From positions 1 through 43,255 of the forward strand of contig CALMFG010000188.1 in the NCBI GenBank assembly GCA_937863465.1: DNA of 43,255 nucleotides. The letters run 5' to 3'. This stretch comes from an uncultured Clostridia bacterium (GTDB taxonomy: Bacteria > Bacillota > Clostridia > Christensenellales > CALMFG01). Under the pieces are notes generated by a model that saw only the letters and a program-made list of their open reading frames with translations, had not been told where the DNA came from and made no database searches. Below are positions 1 to 9,036 of the stretch, in pieces (the stretch's first letter is position 1; each line of letters opens with the position of its first letter). The position numbers and the translations under genes are program-made.

Positions 1-1
1 T

Positions 2-256
2 GAAGCATACAAAATTTACGAGAGCGAGCCGTTTCTCCATGTGCTGAAAAGCGGACTTCCCGAAATCAAGCATGTCGCGGGCTCCAACAACGTCATCATC
101 GGCTTTGAGATTGACGAGCGGAACAACCGGCTGATTCTGGTTTCGGTCATCGATAACCTAATCAAAGGCGCGGCGGGGCAGGCCGTGCAGAATATGAACG
201 TCATGTTCGGACTGGCGGAGACCGAGGGGCTTTCCGCAATCGGGCTATATCTATAG
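2..256 (+). CDS. argC: N-acetyl-gamma-glutamyl-phosphate reductase, C-terminal part (truncated by window start)
   Basis: Open from base 2: EAYKIYESEPFLHVLKSGLPEIKHVAGSNN...DNLIKGAAGQAVQNMNVMFGL, typical ArgC C-terminus; directly upstream of argB. Confidence 0.93.
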   Translation, partial: EAYKIYESEPFLHVLKSGLPEIKHVAGSNNVIIGFEIDERNNRLILVSVIDNLIKGAAGQAVQNMNVMFGLAETEGLSAIGLYL

Positions 257-270
257 GAGACGAGACAAAC

Positions 271-1134
271 ATGGAAAAATACATCGAGAAAGCGGGCATC
301 CTGATTGAAGCGCTGCCCTACATCCAGCAGCTGCAGGGAAAGACCGTGGTCATCAAGTACGGCGGTTCGGCGATGATGTCCGAAAGCCTGACCGAAAAAA
401 TCTTACAGGATATCATTCTTCTAAAATACGTCGGCATGAAACCCATCGTGGTGCACGGCGGGGGCAACGACATCAACAGGATGCTGGATAAGCTGGAGAT
501 TGAACCGAAATTTGTGGAAGGGCTTCGGGTGACCGACGCCGCGACCATGGACGTGGTTCAGATGGTGCTGACCGGCACCATCAACAAAAACATCGTCAGC
601 AATCTCTGCACACTGGGCGGCAAGGCCATCGGCCTTTGCGGCAAGGATGCCAACCTCATCACAGCCAAAAAACTGATTAACGCCAGCGGCGTGGATTACG
701 GCTATGTCGGCGAAGTGACCGGCGTCAACACCAAGCTTTTGGATATTCTGACCAGCGACGAGTATATTCCGGTCATTGCGCCCATCGGTACCGACGAGAA
801 GGGCAACACCTACAACATCAACGCCGATACGGTGGCGGGCGAGATTGCCGTGGCGACAAAAGCCGAGAAACTGATGTTTCTGACCGACACCGACGGCATA
901 AGGCGCGACCCCAAAGACCCGGATTCGCTGATTCATATCATCTCGGAAGGCGAGATCAACGAGATGATTCACACCGGTCAGATCAACGGGGGCATGCTGC
1001 CCAAGGTGGCCGGGTGCATCCGGGCGCTGGACAACGGCGTTAACCGCACGCATATTTTGAACGGAACCATCGAGCACCCGATTATTCTGGAGATTTTCAC
1101 CGATGCGGGTATTGGAACCATGGTCTATAAATAA
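271..1134 (+). CDS. argB: Acetylglutamate kinase
   Basis: TVVIKYGGSAM, VHGGGNDI, NINADTVAGEIA, NGGMLPKV motifs; arg operon context. Confidence 0.97.
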   Translation: MEKYIEKAGILIEALPYIQQLQGKTVVIKYGGSAMMSESLTEKILQDIILLKYVGMKPIVVHGGGNDINRMLDKLEIEPKFVEGLRVTDAATMDVVQMVLTGTINKNIVSNLCTLGGKAIGLCGKDANLITAKKLINASGVDYGYVGEVTGVNTKLLDILTSDEYIPVIAPIGTDEKGNTYNINADTVAGEIAVATKAEKLMFLTDTDGIRRDPKDPDSLIHIISEGEINEMIHTGQINGGMLPKVAGCIRALDNGVNRTHILNGTIEHPIILEIFTDAGIGTMVYK

Positions 1135-1144
1135 GAGGAATGCG

Positions 1145-2338
1145 ATGAACTATCAGGAAATTAAGCAAATTGAAAATACGCATTATGTCGATGTGTTCGG
1201 ACGACTGGACGTCTGCTTTACCAAGGGCAGGGGCACAACGCTGATTGAAAAACGCGGGAAACACTACAGCGACTTCTTAAGCGGCATCGCGGTCAACGCG
1301 CTGGGGTATTCGGACGCGGGTTTTAAACGGGCGTTAAAGAAACAGACAGATAAGCTGCTGCATACCGGCAACTACTTCTATATTGAAAGTCAGTCCGAGC
1401 TGGTGAAAGCGCTGGTGGCGGCCACGGGGTACGACCGCGTGTTTATCGCCAACAGCGGCGCCGAGGCGGTGGAAGCCGCGATTAAGCTGGCGAGGAAATA
1501 CTTCTACGACAAAGGCGAAAACAAAACCGAGATTATCACCATGGATGGCAGTTTCCACGGCCGAACACTGGCGACCTTGGCGGCCACGGGACAGAGCAAG
1601 TTCCACGAGGCCTATAAGCCGCTTTTGGAAGGCTTCAAGTATGTGCCTTTCCAGAAAATTGGCGCGCTGAAGGAAGCGATCACCGACAAAACATGCGCGG
1701 TACTGATTGAACCGGTGCAGGGCGAAGGCGGTGTGATGCCCGCGGGAGAAGTCTACTATCAGACGGTGCGGCAGATCTGCGACGAAGCCGGAATCCTGAT
1801 GATTGCGGATGAGATTCAAACCGGCATCGGGCGGTGCGGGCAGTTTTTGGCCTCGCAGGTGTATGGCGTGAAACCGGATATCGTGTGCCTGGCTAAATCG
1901 CTGGGCAACGGCCTGCCCATCGGCGCTATGCTGGCGACAGAAAACACGGCGCAAGCCTTTAAAACCGGCGACCACGGTTCCACCTTCGGGGGCAACCATC
2001 TGGTGTGCGCGGGCGCGGCGTATGTGGTGAAGAAAATCAGCGATGAAAAATTCCTGGCTGGGGTTCGGAGCATTTCGGAATACTTCATGCGAAAACTGGA
2101 GCCGCTCGAACGATTCCCGCAGGTGGAGAGCGTTCGGGGGTTAGGGCTGATGCTGGCGGTGGCCTTCTATGAAGGGTTCAGCGCCAAGAACTATCAAAAA
2201 GCATTGCTGGACGCCGGGTTTGTGGCGGCCACGGCGGGGCAGAACACCTTGCGGTTTCTGCCGCCCTACATCGTAAAGAAAAAGCAAATTGATGAACTGG
2301 TCAACGCGTTGGAAACGATTTTAACCGGCGAAAAATAG
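1145..2338 (+). CDS. argD: Acetylornithine aminotransferase
   Basis: Class III aminotransferase motifs (NSGAEAVEAAIKLARKY, DEIQTGIGRCG, GNHLVCAGA); ATG 1145 chosen over the ORF-track start 1103, which overlaps argB. Confidence 0.95.
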   Translation: MNYQEIKQIENTHYVDVFGRLDVCFTKGRGTTLIEKRGKHYSDFLSGIAVNALGYSDAGFKRALKKQTDKLLHTGNYFYIESQSELVKALVAATGYDRVFIANSGAEAVEAAIKLARKYFYDKGENKTEIITMDGSFHGRTLATLAATGQSKFHEAYKPLLEGFKYVPFQKIGALKEAITDKTCAVLIEPVQGEGGVMPAGEVYYQTVRQICDEAGILMIADEIQTGIGRCGQFLASQVYGVKPDIVCLAKSLGNGLPIGAMLATENTAQAFKTGDHGSTFGGNHLVCAGAAYVVKKISDEKFLAGVRSISEYFMRKLEPLERFPQVESVRGLGLMLAVAFYEGFSAKNYQKALLDAGFVAATAGQNTLRFLPPYIVKKKQIDELVNALETILTGEK

Positions 2339-2350
2339 AGGAGAAGAAAA

Positions 2351-3307
2351 ATGGACTTAAAAAAATACAAAGCAAAAGCGAAATTCAACCAGAAACACTG
2401 TCTGGGTCTGGAAGGCTACACCACCGACGAGATTCTGCAGGTGCTGGCACTGGCGTTTGAGTTAAAAGAAAAACAGAAGAAAGGCATCCCGCATAAATTG
2501 CTGGAAGGCAAAACGCTGGCCATGATCTTTGAAAAATCATCGACCAGGACGCGGGTATCCTTTGAGACCGGCATCTTCCAGTTGGGCGGACAGGGCCTGT
2601 TCCTCTCCTCCAGCGACCTGCAGATGGGCCGCGGCGAGCCGATTAAGGACACATCCAAGGTTATCAGCAGTATGTGCGACGGCATCATGATTCGGACATT
2701 TGCGCAATCCATCGTGGAGGAACTGGCCGAGTATTCCAGCGTGCCGGTCATCAACGGCTTAACCGATCTTCTGCATCCGTGTCAGGCGCTGGCCGACGTG
2801 ATGACCTTCTACGAAGTGCATGGTACGTTCGAGGGAAAGCTGATGTGCTACGTGGGCGACGGCAACAATGTGGCGCATTCGCTGATGATGGCCTGCGCGA
2901 AAATCGGCCTCGATCTGGCACTTGCCTGCCCCGAAGACCATATGCCCGACCCTGAAATGATGAAGAAAATTTCGCAGGAAGCGACCAAGAACGGCGTGGC
3001 CATATCCATCTATGACGACCCCAAAAAAGCGGTTATCGGCGCGGACGCCATCTACACCGACGTTTGGACCAGCATGGGACAGGAAGCGGACGCCGCCAAG
3101 AAGCAGGCCGCGCTATCGGCCTATCAGGTGGATGAAGCGCTCATCGCCCGGGCCAATGACGACTGTATTTTCCTGCACTGCCTGCCCGCCCACCGTGGTG
3201 AAGAGGTAACCAGCGGTGTTATCGACGGTGTCCAGTCAGCGGTCTACATCCAGGCTGAAAACCGCATGCATGTGCAAAAAGCGCTGATGGCGCTCTTGAT
3301 GAAGTAA
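2351..3307 (+). CDS. argF: Ornithine carbamoyltransferase
   Basis: FEKSSTRTRVSFE, HPCQALAD, FLHCLPAHRGEEV motifs; GAGGAGAAG upstream of ATG. Confidence 0.97.
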   Translation: MDLKKYKAKAKFNQKHCLGLEGYTTDEILQVLALAFELKEKQKKGIPHKLLEGKTLAMIFEKSSTRTRVSFETGIFQLGGQGLFLSSSDLQMGRGEPIKDTSKVISSMCDGIMIRTFAQSIVEELAEYSSVPVINGLTDLLHPCQALADVMTFYEVHGTFEGKLMCYVGDGNNVAHSLMMACAKIGLDLALACPEDHMPDPEMMKKISQEATKNGVAISIYDDPKKAVIGADAIYTDVWTSMGQEADAAKKQAALSAYQVDEALIARANDDCIFLHCLPAHRGEEVTSGVIDGVQSAVYIQAENRMHVQKALMALLMK

Positions 3308-3819
3308 TGCAGACGGTTGAACTTTTGCCCGCCGTGGTGGCGGACGCCGAAGCCATTTTTGCGCTGACGCATAAGTGCTTTATCGCTTATGCCGAAAAGA
3401 TTTTAAAGGACGGCAAAATTGAGGCGCTGACCGAGACGCTGGAAGACGTGAAACGGGATATTAGAGAGAAGCATGTCATCAAGTGTGTACTGGACGGCGA
3501 AATTGTCGGCTCGGTGCGGTACGAGATTCTGGATGATGACATCGCGTACCTGACACGATTCGGTGTGGACCCCGAGATTCAGTCGCTGGGGCTGGGCAGT
3601 CTTTTGATAGAGAAAGTGGCGGGGGAATGTGCGGCCAAAGGCGTGAAAGCGATTACGCTGTTTACGGCTTCTAAGATGACTTCGTCGGTGGCTTTCTACA
3701 TGAAGCATGGATACTATGTGCACAGTATCACGCGGGACAAGGGCTATATCCGCGCGTTTCTGGTGAAGGAGCTTTTACCCATGGACGAGCTCTACGATTT
3801 TGAGAAGGTACTGAAATAA
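3307..3819 (+). CDS. GNAT-family N-acetyltransferase, translationally coupled to argF
   Basis: GNAT core (LTRFGVDPEIQSLGLGSLLIEKV, FYMKHGY); TAATG overlap with argF stop. Confidence 0.85.
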   Translation: MQTVELLPAVVADAEAIFALTHKCFIAYAEKILKDGKIEALTETLEDVKRDIREKHVIKCVLDGEIVGSVRYEILDDDIAYLTRFGVDPEIQSLGLGSLLIEKVAGECAAKGVKAITLFTASKMTSSVAFYMKHGYYVHSITRDKGYIRAFLVKELLPMDELYDFEKVLK

Positions 3820-3824
3820 TGAAT

Positions 3825-3853
3825 AGCGGCTGCCTGGTGCGGCCGCTTTTTTG
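3825..3853 (+). terminator. Rho-independent terminator closing the arg operon
   Basis: AGCGGC-N11-GCCGCT followed by TTTTTTG. Confidence 0.8.
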
Positions 3854-3951
3854 TTTATCCTAAAATCAAAAATCTGTCGCAAAACCGCTGGAATTTTGAT
3901 ATGATACTTATGTTTTATTCTTAAGACTACTTTTCACTTAAAGGGTATGCG

Positions 3952-5427
3952 ATGCTATTTAATTCGGTCAGCTTTCTGATATTTTTCCCCATCGTGCTGG
4001 TGCTGTATTTCTATCTGCCCCAGAAACTTCGGTGGATGATGCTTCTCGCGGCCTCATACATTTTCTATATGTTCTGGGAGCCCAAATACATCGTCCTCAT
4101 CGTCTTTGTGACGCTGGTTAATTACGCGGCAAGCCTGCTAATCGCAAAAGCCGAGAAGAAGGGGGCCAAGCGCCTGTGGTTGACAGCAGGGCTGATAATC
4201 AGCCTGGGTCTTCTGGTCGTTTTTAAATACGCGTCGTTCTTCAATGAAAGCACGCGTGCGCTGTTCAGCCTGATGGGGTTCAATTACCCGGTCAAGCAGT
4301 TTTCATTGATTCTGCCCATGGGCATCTCGTTTTTCACCTTTCAATCCTTAAGCTACACCATCGACGTGTACCGCGGCAGAACGCCGGTGGAAAAGCATGT
4401 CGGCTACTTTGCGCTGTATGTTTCCTACTTCCCGCAGTTGGTCGCGGGCCCGATTGAGCGCTCGGACAATCTGCTGCCTCAGCTGAAAAAAGAATTTGTT
4501 TTTGACTATGACCGTGCGGTGCAGGGACTCCAACGCATGCTGTACGGTTTTTTCCTAAAGATTTTCATCGCGGACAATATCGCCAAATGCGTCAACGTGG
4601 TATATGATAATCCTTCGGCTTTTTCGGGGCTGGCGTACATCGGTGCCACATTCCTGTTTGCCATCCAGATATTCTGCGACTTTGCGGGCTATTCCGAAAT
4701 CGCCATCGGTTCGGCCAAGGTGATGGGCATCGACCTCATGGAAAACTTCCGCCAGCCGTATTTCGCCACATCGGTCAAGGATTTCTGGCACCGCTGGCAT
4801 ATCTCGCTGTCCACCTGGTTTGGGGATTATGTCTACATTCCGTTGGGCGGCAGCCGCGTAAAACCCGCGCGCAAGTACTTCAACATCATGGCGGTATTCC
4901 TGCTGTCCGGCCTGTGGCACGGCGCGGCATGGACGTTTGTCATCTGGGGATTTCTGCATGGGGCCATGCGCGTCATCGAAGAATTTTTTGCAAAACCGAG
5001 AAAGGCGCTGGAATCGCAGCTTTCGGGCGGACGAAAAAATGCCTATCGTGTAACCTCGGCGATACTGGTATTTCTGTTCGTATGCTTCGGGTGGATATTC
5101 TTCCGCGCCAACAGCGTGGGAGACGCGTTCTACATCGTATCGCATCTGTTCAGCGACGTACGCCAATGGAACGAATTTGCGTATATCGACAGCGTTCGGT
5201 CGGCCATGCTGATGAAATTCACCACGGTCTTCCTGCCGCTGGTCTTTGGTCTGTCCGTCATGCTGTTTGTATGGGCTCGCAGGGAAAAACACAAGGGCAT
5301 CCACCGTATGGTGAACGGATGGCCGTCGCTGGTCCGCTGGGGAATGTACTTCGCGTTCGGTCTGATGATCTGCCTGATGTTCATTTTGGGCAACAGCGAA
5401 GCACAGTTCATCTACTTCCAGTTCTAA
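3952..5427 (+). CDS. MBOAT-family membrane O-acyltransferase (AlgI/DltB-like)
   Basis: Multi-TM protein with FFPQLVAGPIER, DFWHRWHISLSTWFGDYVYIPLGGSR, SGLWHGAAWTFVIWG motifs. Confidence 0.95.
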   Translation: MLFNSVSFLIFFPIVLVLYFYLPQKLRWMMLLAASYIFYMFWEPKYIVLIVFVTLVNYAASLLIAKAEKKGAKRLWLTAGLIISLGLLVVFKYASFFNESTRALFSLMGFNYPVKQFSLILPMGISFFTFQSLSYTIDVYRGRTPVEKHVGYFALYVSYFPQLVAGPIERSDNLLPQLKKEFVFDYDRAVQGLQRMLYGFFLKIFIADNIAKCVNVVYDNPSAFSGLAYIGATFLFAIQIFCDFAGYSEIAIGSAKVMGIDLMENFRQPYFATSVKDFWHRWHISLSTWFGDYVYIPLGGSRVKPARKYFNIMAVFLLSGLWHGAAWTFVIWGFLHGAMRVIEEFFAKPRKALESQLSGGRKNAYRVTSAILVFLFVCFGWIFFRANSVGDAFYIVSHLFSDVRQWNEFAYIDSVRSAMLMKFTTVFLPLVFGLSVMLFVWARREKHKGIHRMVNGWPSLVRWGMYFAFGLMICLMFILGNSEAQFIYFQF

Positions 5428-5437
5428 GGTTTGTGAT

Positions 5438-6406
5438 ATGAAAAAACTTCTGCTGAAACTGCTGCTGATCGCCGTCATCATTCTCCTGCCTCTGGAGGGG
5501 CTGCTCTTTTTTGCGCCCATGTGGTATCAGAACACCGACTATGTCATGTGGAAGGCGGCATGGGAAATGTGTACACAGGAACGTGAGGCCCTGATTATCG
5601 GAGATTCCAGAGCCAAAGCCGCCATCATGCCGAACATGCTGGATGACGACACCGCATCCATCACGGTGGGCGGGGGAACGCCGGCCGAAGGCTACTATAT
5701 GCTGGAACGGTATCTAATGTATAACGAACCGCCGGAATATATCGTGCTTTCCTACGCGCCGTTTGACCTTACGGAACATGGATGGCTGTGGTACCGCACG
5801 GTGAAATATGGGTTTCTTTCTTTTAAAGAACAGGCCGAAATCGTCAGCGCATATCCGCACAGCGCTTCCGGCCTGATGAAGGACTGTGCCAAGCTGGTGC
5901 TGTATCGTGTGAAATACCCCAAGTATTACATGGCCGAACTGCGGGACTTTATCCTGCACCCCACGGAGAATATCGTCAAAAACAAGGCGACCTGCGCGCG
6001 CCTCAACCTGCTAGACGGATATCATTGGTTTTCGCAAAGGACGTATTCAGCTGATTTGAACGTCGAGGCCGGATATGCCGACTTTACGCCGAACGCGGTT
6101 CTGGACGATTACTTGAACCGCATCTTAACGCTGTGCGCGGAGAATGGAATCACAGTCTACTATGCGACCATGCCGATGAACGAAGCGTCCTTCTCGGCGC
6201 TGACGCCGGCCTATCAGGTCAGCTATGCCGAATACATTGACAGCCTGACGGCGGCGCATGCGAATATGACCGTGCTGTATGACTTGTCGGCCAGACCCAA
6301 CAGTTGGTTTTCGGACAGCAGTCACATGAATGAGAGCGGCGCCAGAGCGTTTACCGAGGAGTTTGCGGCGGCGCTGGCCCTGGCAAGGGAGGCAGAAACC
6401 CGTTGA
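5438..6406 (+). CDS. Membrane-anchored SGNH-like protein (copy 1)
   Basis: N-terminal TM; IIGDSRAKAAI block and DSSHMNESGARAF C-terminal D..H block; downstream of MBOAT. Confidence 0.7.
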   Translation: MKKLLLKLLLIAVIILLPLEGLLFFAPMWYQNTDYVMWKAAWEMCTQEREALIIGDSRAKAAIMPNMLDDDTASITVGGGTPAEGYYMLERYLMYNEPPEYIVLSYAPFDLTEHGWLWYRTVKYGFLSFKEQAEIVSAYPHSASGLMKDCAKLVLYRVKYPKYYMAELRDFILHPTENIVKNKATCARLNLLDGYHWFSQRTYSADLNVEAGYADFTPNAVLDDYLNRILTLCAENGITVYYATMPMNEASFSALTPAYQVSYAEYIDSLTAAHANMTVLYDLSARPNSWFSDSSHMNESGARAFTEEFAAALALAREAETR

Positions 6407-7383
6407 AAAAACTGCTGATTAAACTGATTATTTTTTTAGCCGTCTTTTGGGGGCTGTTTGCGGCGGCGGTGCTGGTTTTTCCGAAGTACCTGTATAACGA
6501 TGAATATGCGCTGTATACCTATACGAAAGGTGCGCTCACTGAAACACACGACGTGCTGATATTGGGAGATTCCCGCGCGCAGGCCGGTATTCTGGCGGAA
6601 GATTTCTCATCGGACGTTCAATCGCTGGCACTGCCCGGCGGCACGGCTGTGGAAGGGTATTATGTGCTGAAAGATTATCTCGCCCAAAACCCGGCGCCAG
6701 AGGCAATCATCATCTCCTATGCGCCCTACCATTTTGAGCTGGGCGAGACGTACTGGGAACGGGCGGTGAAGTTTAACTTTCTTTCACCGGCGCAGAGCTT
6801 GGCGATGGTGACCGATTCGGTCAGACTTCAGGACGATATCGAACTTCGGGGGAACGGCGCAAACGGCGCGGTTTGGCAGGTCGGCAGACTTCTGCTTTAC
6901 CAGTTGAAGTTTCCGCCGTACTACTTGGCCGACGTATCCGCGGGGCTGACGAAGGGCGCGAGAAACGCCGACTGGTATCGGAGTGTGACGGCTCAGGTCC
7001 GTGAAGGCCGCGGGCATTTCTACTTTGGACGCGACGAAAAGGCCGAAGCGCCGAATTCCGAAACCGCGCGAACTGATTTTGAAGAATCGGCGCTGATCGG
7101 CGAATACTTTGATCGTTTGCTGACGCTTGCCGAAGAAAACGACATCACCGTATATTTTTTCTGTGCGCCCATGAGCGAAATATCCGAGCAGGCGATGGAC
7201 GATGATTTTGTAAACGGGTTTCAGGCCATGATGGCCGGGGTGCAAAAAGCACACCCGTCGGCGGTGATTGACGCGTCGTTTCACTATCTGCCGGATGGAT
7301 ATTTCGGCGATGAGAGCCATGTGAACCCGAAAGGCGCCGAATGGTTCACCGAGTATATTCAGCAGAAAACGGGAATTGAATAA
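6403..7383 (+). CDS. Membrane-anchored SGNH-like protein (copy 2, paralogue of upstream gene)
   Basis: N-terminal TM; ILGDSRAQAGI, PGGTAVEGYYVL, DESHVNPKGAEWF; overlaps copy 1 by 4 nt. Confidence 0.7.
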   Translation: MKKLLIKLIIFLAVFWGLFAAAVLVFPKYLYNDEYALYTYTKGALTETHDVLILGDSRAQAGILAEDFSSDVQSLALPGGTAVEGYYVLKDYLAQNPAPEAIIISYAPYHFELGETYWERAVKFNFLSPAQSLAMVTDSVRLQDDIELRGNGANGAVWQVGRLLLYQLKFPPYYLADVSAGLTKGARNADWYRSVTAQVREGRGHFYFGRDEKAEAPNSETARTDFEESALIGEYFDRLLTLAEENDITVYFFCAPMSEISEQAMDDDFVNGFQAMMAGVQKAHPSAVIDASFHYLPDGYFGDESHVNPKGAEWFTEYIQQKTGIE

Positions 7384-7388
7384 AACAA

Positions 7389-7415
7389 AAAACGGATACG
7401 TGAGTATCCGTTTTG
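7389..7415. terminator. Bidirectional terminator between convergent genes
   Basis: ACGGATAC-GTGA-GTATCCGT, A-rich on the left and T-rich on the right; sits between a + gene (ends 7383) and a - gene (ends 7437). Confidence 0.85.
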
Positions 7416-7436
7416 ATTTTTCTCTTTATAATTTTT

Positions 7437-8084
7437 TTATGCGTATTTATCGACCAGATAGGTTTCCACAATGTCTTTAATCTGATACGGGCTGTCTACG
7501 ATGTAGTCAGGGTTTTCTTCCACCAGATGCGAAAGGCCGTCGAATCCCCAGGACGCCGCGATGACCTTGACCCGCGCTTTTTTACAGGCCAGAATGTCGC
7601 GCACTTCGTCGCCGACATACAGCACTTCGTCGGGCTCCAGATCGTTTTCCTTTAAAAAGCTTTTGATGAACTTGTGCTTTTTAAACAGCTTTTGCACCGA
7701 GATGATGCTGTCGAAATGGTCCACGTCGTTTTGCGCCAGCAGGCTGTGAATGTTGTCTTTCGAATTGGATGAGATGATGGAAAGTCCCACGCCGTAGTCT
7801 TCCAGGTCGTTTAGCAGATCGACGATGCCGTCAAACAGGGTGATACTGCTGATATGGCGCATAAAAGAAAGGCAACCTTCCACCCAGTACTTGGGTATCT
7901 GGTACCATTTGACGTTAAGCGCTTTAATCGCATCCTTCAAGGGCATTTTCGTCAGCTGCTGGTACTGCTCATGCGTGAACAGCGGCAGGTCGAATTTTGT
8001 GCAAACGTCATTTGCCACATGGAAAAAAACCGATTCAGAATCGGCCAGAGTTCCGTCGAAGTCAAAAATGATCTGTTTAATCAA
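7437..8084 (-). CDS. HAD-family hydrolase (phosphoglycolate phosphatase-like)
   Basis: IIFDFDGTLADSE, SIISSNSKDNI, VLYVGDEVRDILACKKARVKVIAASWGF. Confidence 0.9.
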   Translation of the reverse strand: MIKQIIFDFDGTLADSESVFFHVANDVCTKFDLPLFTHEQYQQLTKMPLKDAIKALNVKWYQIPKYWVEGCLSFMRHISSITLFDGIVDLLNDLEDYGVGLSIISSNSKDNIHSLLAQNDVDHFDSIISVQKLFKKHKFIKSFLKENDLEPDEVLYVGDEVRDILACKKARVKVIAASWGFDGLSHLVEENPDYIVDSPYQIKDIVETYLVDKYA

Positions 8085-8127
8085 AATGCTTTTCCCCAGT
8101 TATTTAAGTCAGTATTTAAGTTAACTT

Positions 8128-8156
8128 ATTATACCAACATCAATTCATCTCATCAA
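8128..8156 (-). promoter_or_regulatory. Predicted sigma-A promoter for the HAD gene
   Basis: On minus strand: TTGATG-N17-TATAAT, about 45 nt upstream of the start codon. Confidence 0.65.
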
Positions 8157-8231
8157 TATGTTTATTGCTGTGAATCGTTAACATCGTGTAAATTTTAACG
8201 TAAATCCGTATAAAATATAAAAATATGGAAG

Positions 8232-8263
8232 TGAAAAAGAAAAAAACAGCGATAACCCGCTGT
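8232..8263 (-). terminator. Terminator-like hairpin on the minus strand
   Basis: Minus strand reads ACAGCG-GGTTAT-CGCTGT followed by TTTTTTCTTTTTC. Confidence 0.55.
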
Positions 8264-8282
8264 GCGCGTTGACACGCAAGTA

Positions 8283-8291
8283 TGATATAAT
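8283..8291 (+). promoter_or_regulatory. Extended -10 promoter element for the YhhN-like gene
   Basis: TGATATAAT, i.e. TGn plus TATAAT, 23 nt upstream of ATG 8314. Confidence 0.5.
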
Positions 8292-8313
8292 CACTTGAAG
8301 CGAGGGAGGGTTT

Positions 8314-9018
8314 ATGGTCTATTTATACATTGCATTTATACTCTACGTTGGTTTTGCGGCGGCATATATTGTGGCCGATTACGGAAACAGAAGCAAGCTG
8401 AAGCGGGCGACCAAGATTCCGGCGGGCGTTCTGTATCTGGTCATTGCCCTGCTGGCATTTTTCCTGAACCGCGTGGATGGCAAGCTCGCGGCGGTTCAGC
8501 ACTTTGCCTGGGTGTTCGGCGCCATGCTTTGCTGCTTTGCCGGGGATATGATGATGCTGGGCGCGGGCGGAAGCAAAAAACGGATGCTGCTGGGCATGCT
8601 GGCGTTCTTCGCGGCGCATATCCTGCTGGCGGTTTACTTTACGCTGTATCTGCTGCGCACCGGCGCGCCGGCTGTCAGCCTGACCGAAGGCTTGATCATT
8701 CTGGCGGGGGCGGTGCTGGCGGGGCTTTTCCTGCGGATCAGAAAGCTGGATCTCGGTACACGCGGATTTAAAGCGATAGCGTTTATCTTTTTCATGTCGT
8801 CGGTCATCATGATCGCCAAAGCGGTTTCACTGATCAAGATGATGAATACCAACGCATCCTGGCCCACGCTGGTCGGCGTGCTGTTTATGGCGGCTTCGGA
8901 TTTCTTTTTGGCGTATAAATATTTCAGCACCGAAAAGAGCACCTATGCGCTGGGTACCGCACTGACCTTGTACTTTGCGGGCATGGCGGCGCTTCCCTTA
9001 AGCATCTATTATATCTAA
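8314..9018 (+). CDS. YhhN-family (lysoplasmalogenase-like) membrane protein
   Basis: Eight-TM-like hydrophobic protein with CFAGDMMMLG and ASDFFLAYKYF acidic blocks typical of YhhN. Confidence 0.75.
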   Translation: MVYLYIAFILYVGFAAAYIVADYGNRSKLKRATKIPAGVLYLVIALLAFFLNRVDGKLAAVQHFAWVFGAMLCCFAGDMMMLGAGGSKKRMLLGMLAFFAAHILLAVYFTLYLLRTGAPAVSLTEGLIILAGAVLAGLFLRIRKLDLGTRGFKAIAFIFFMSSVIMIAKAVSLIKMMNTNASWPTLVGVLFMAASDFFLAYKYFSTEKSTYALGTALTLYFAGMAALPLSIYYI

Positions 9019-9036
9019 TTCGTTTAGAGCAATTGT

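Noticed and set aside
8269-8291. TTGACA upstream of TATAAT before the YhhN gene as a canonical promoter
   Set aside because: Spacing is only 11 nt, too short for sigma-A -35/-10 recognition; only the extended -10 (TGATATAAT) was kept
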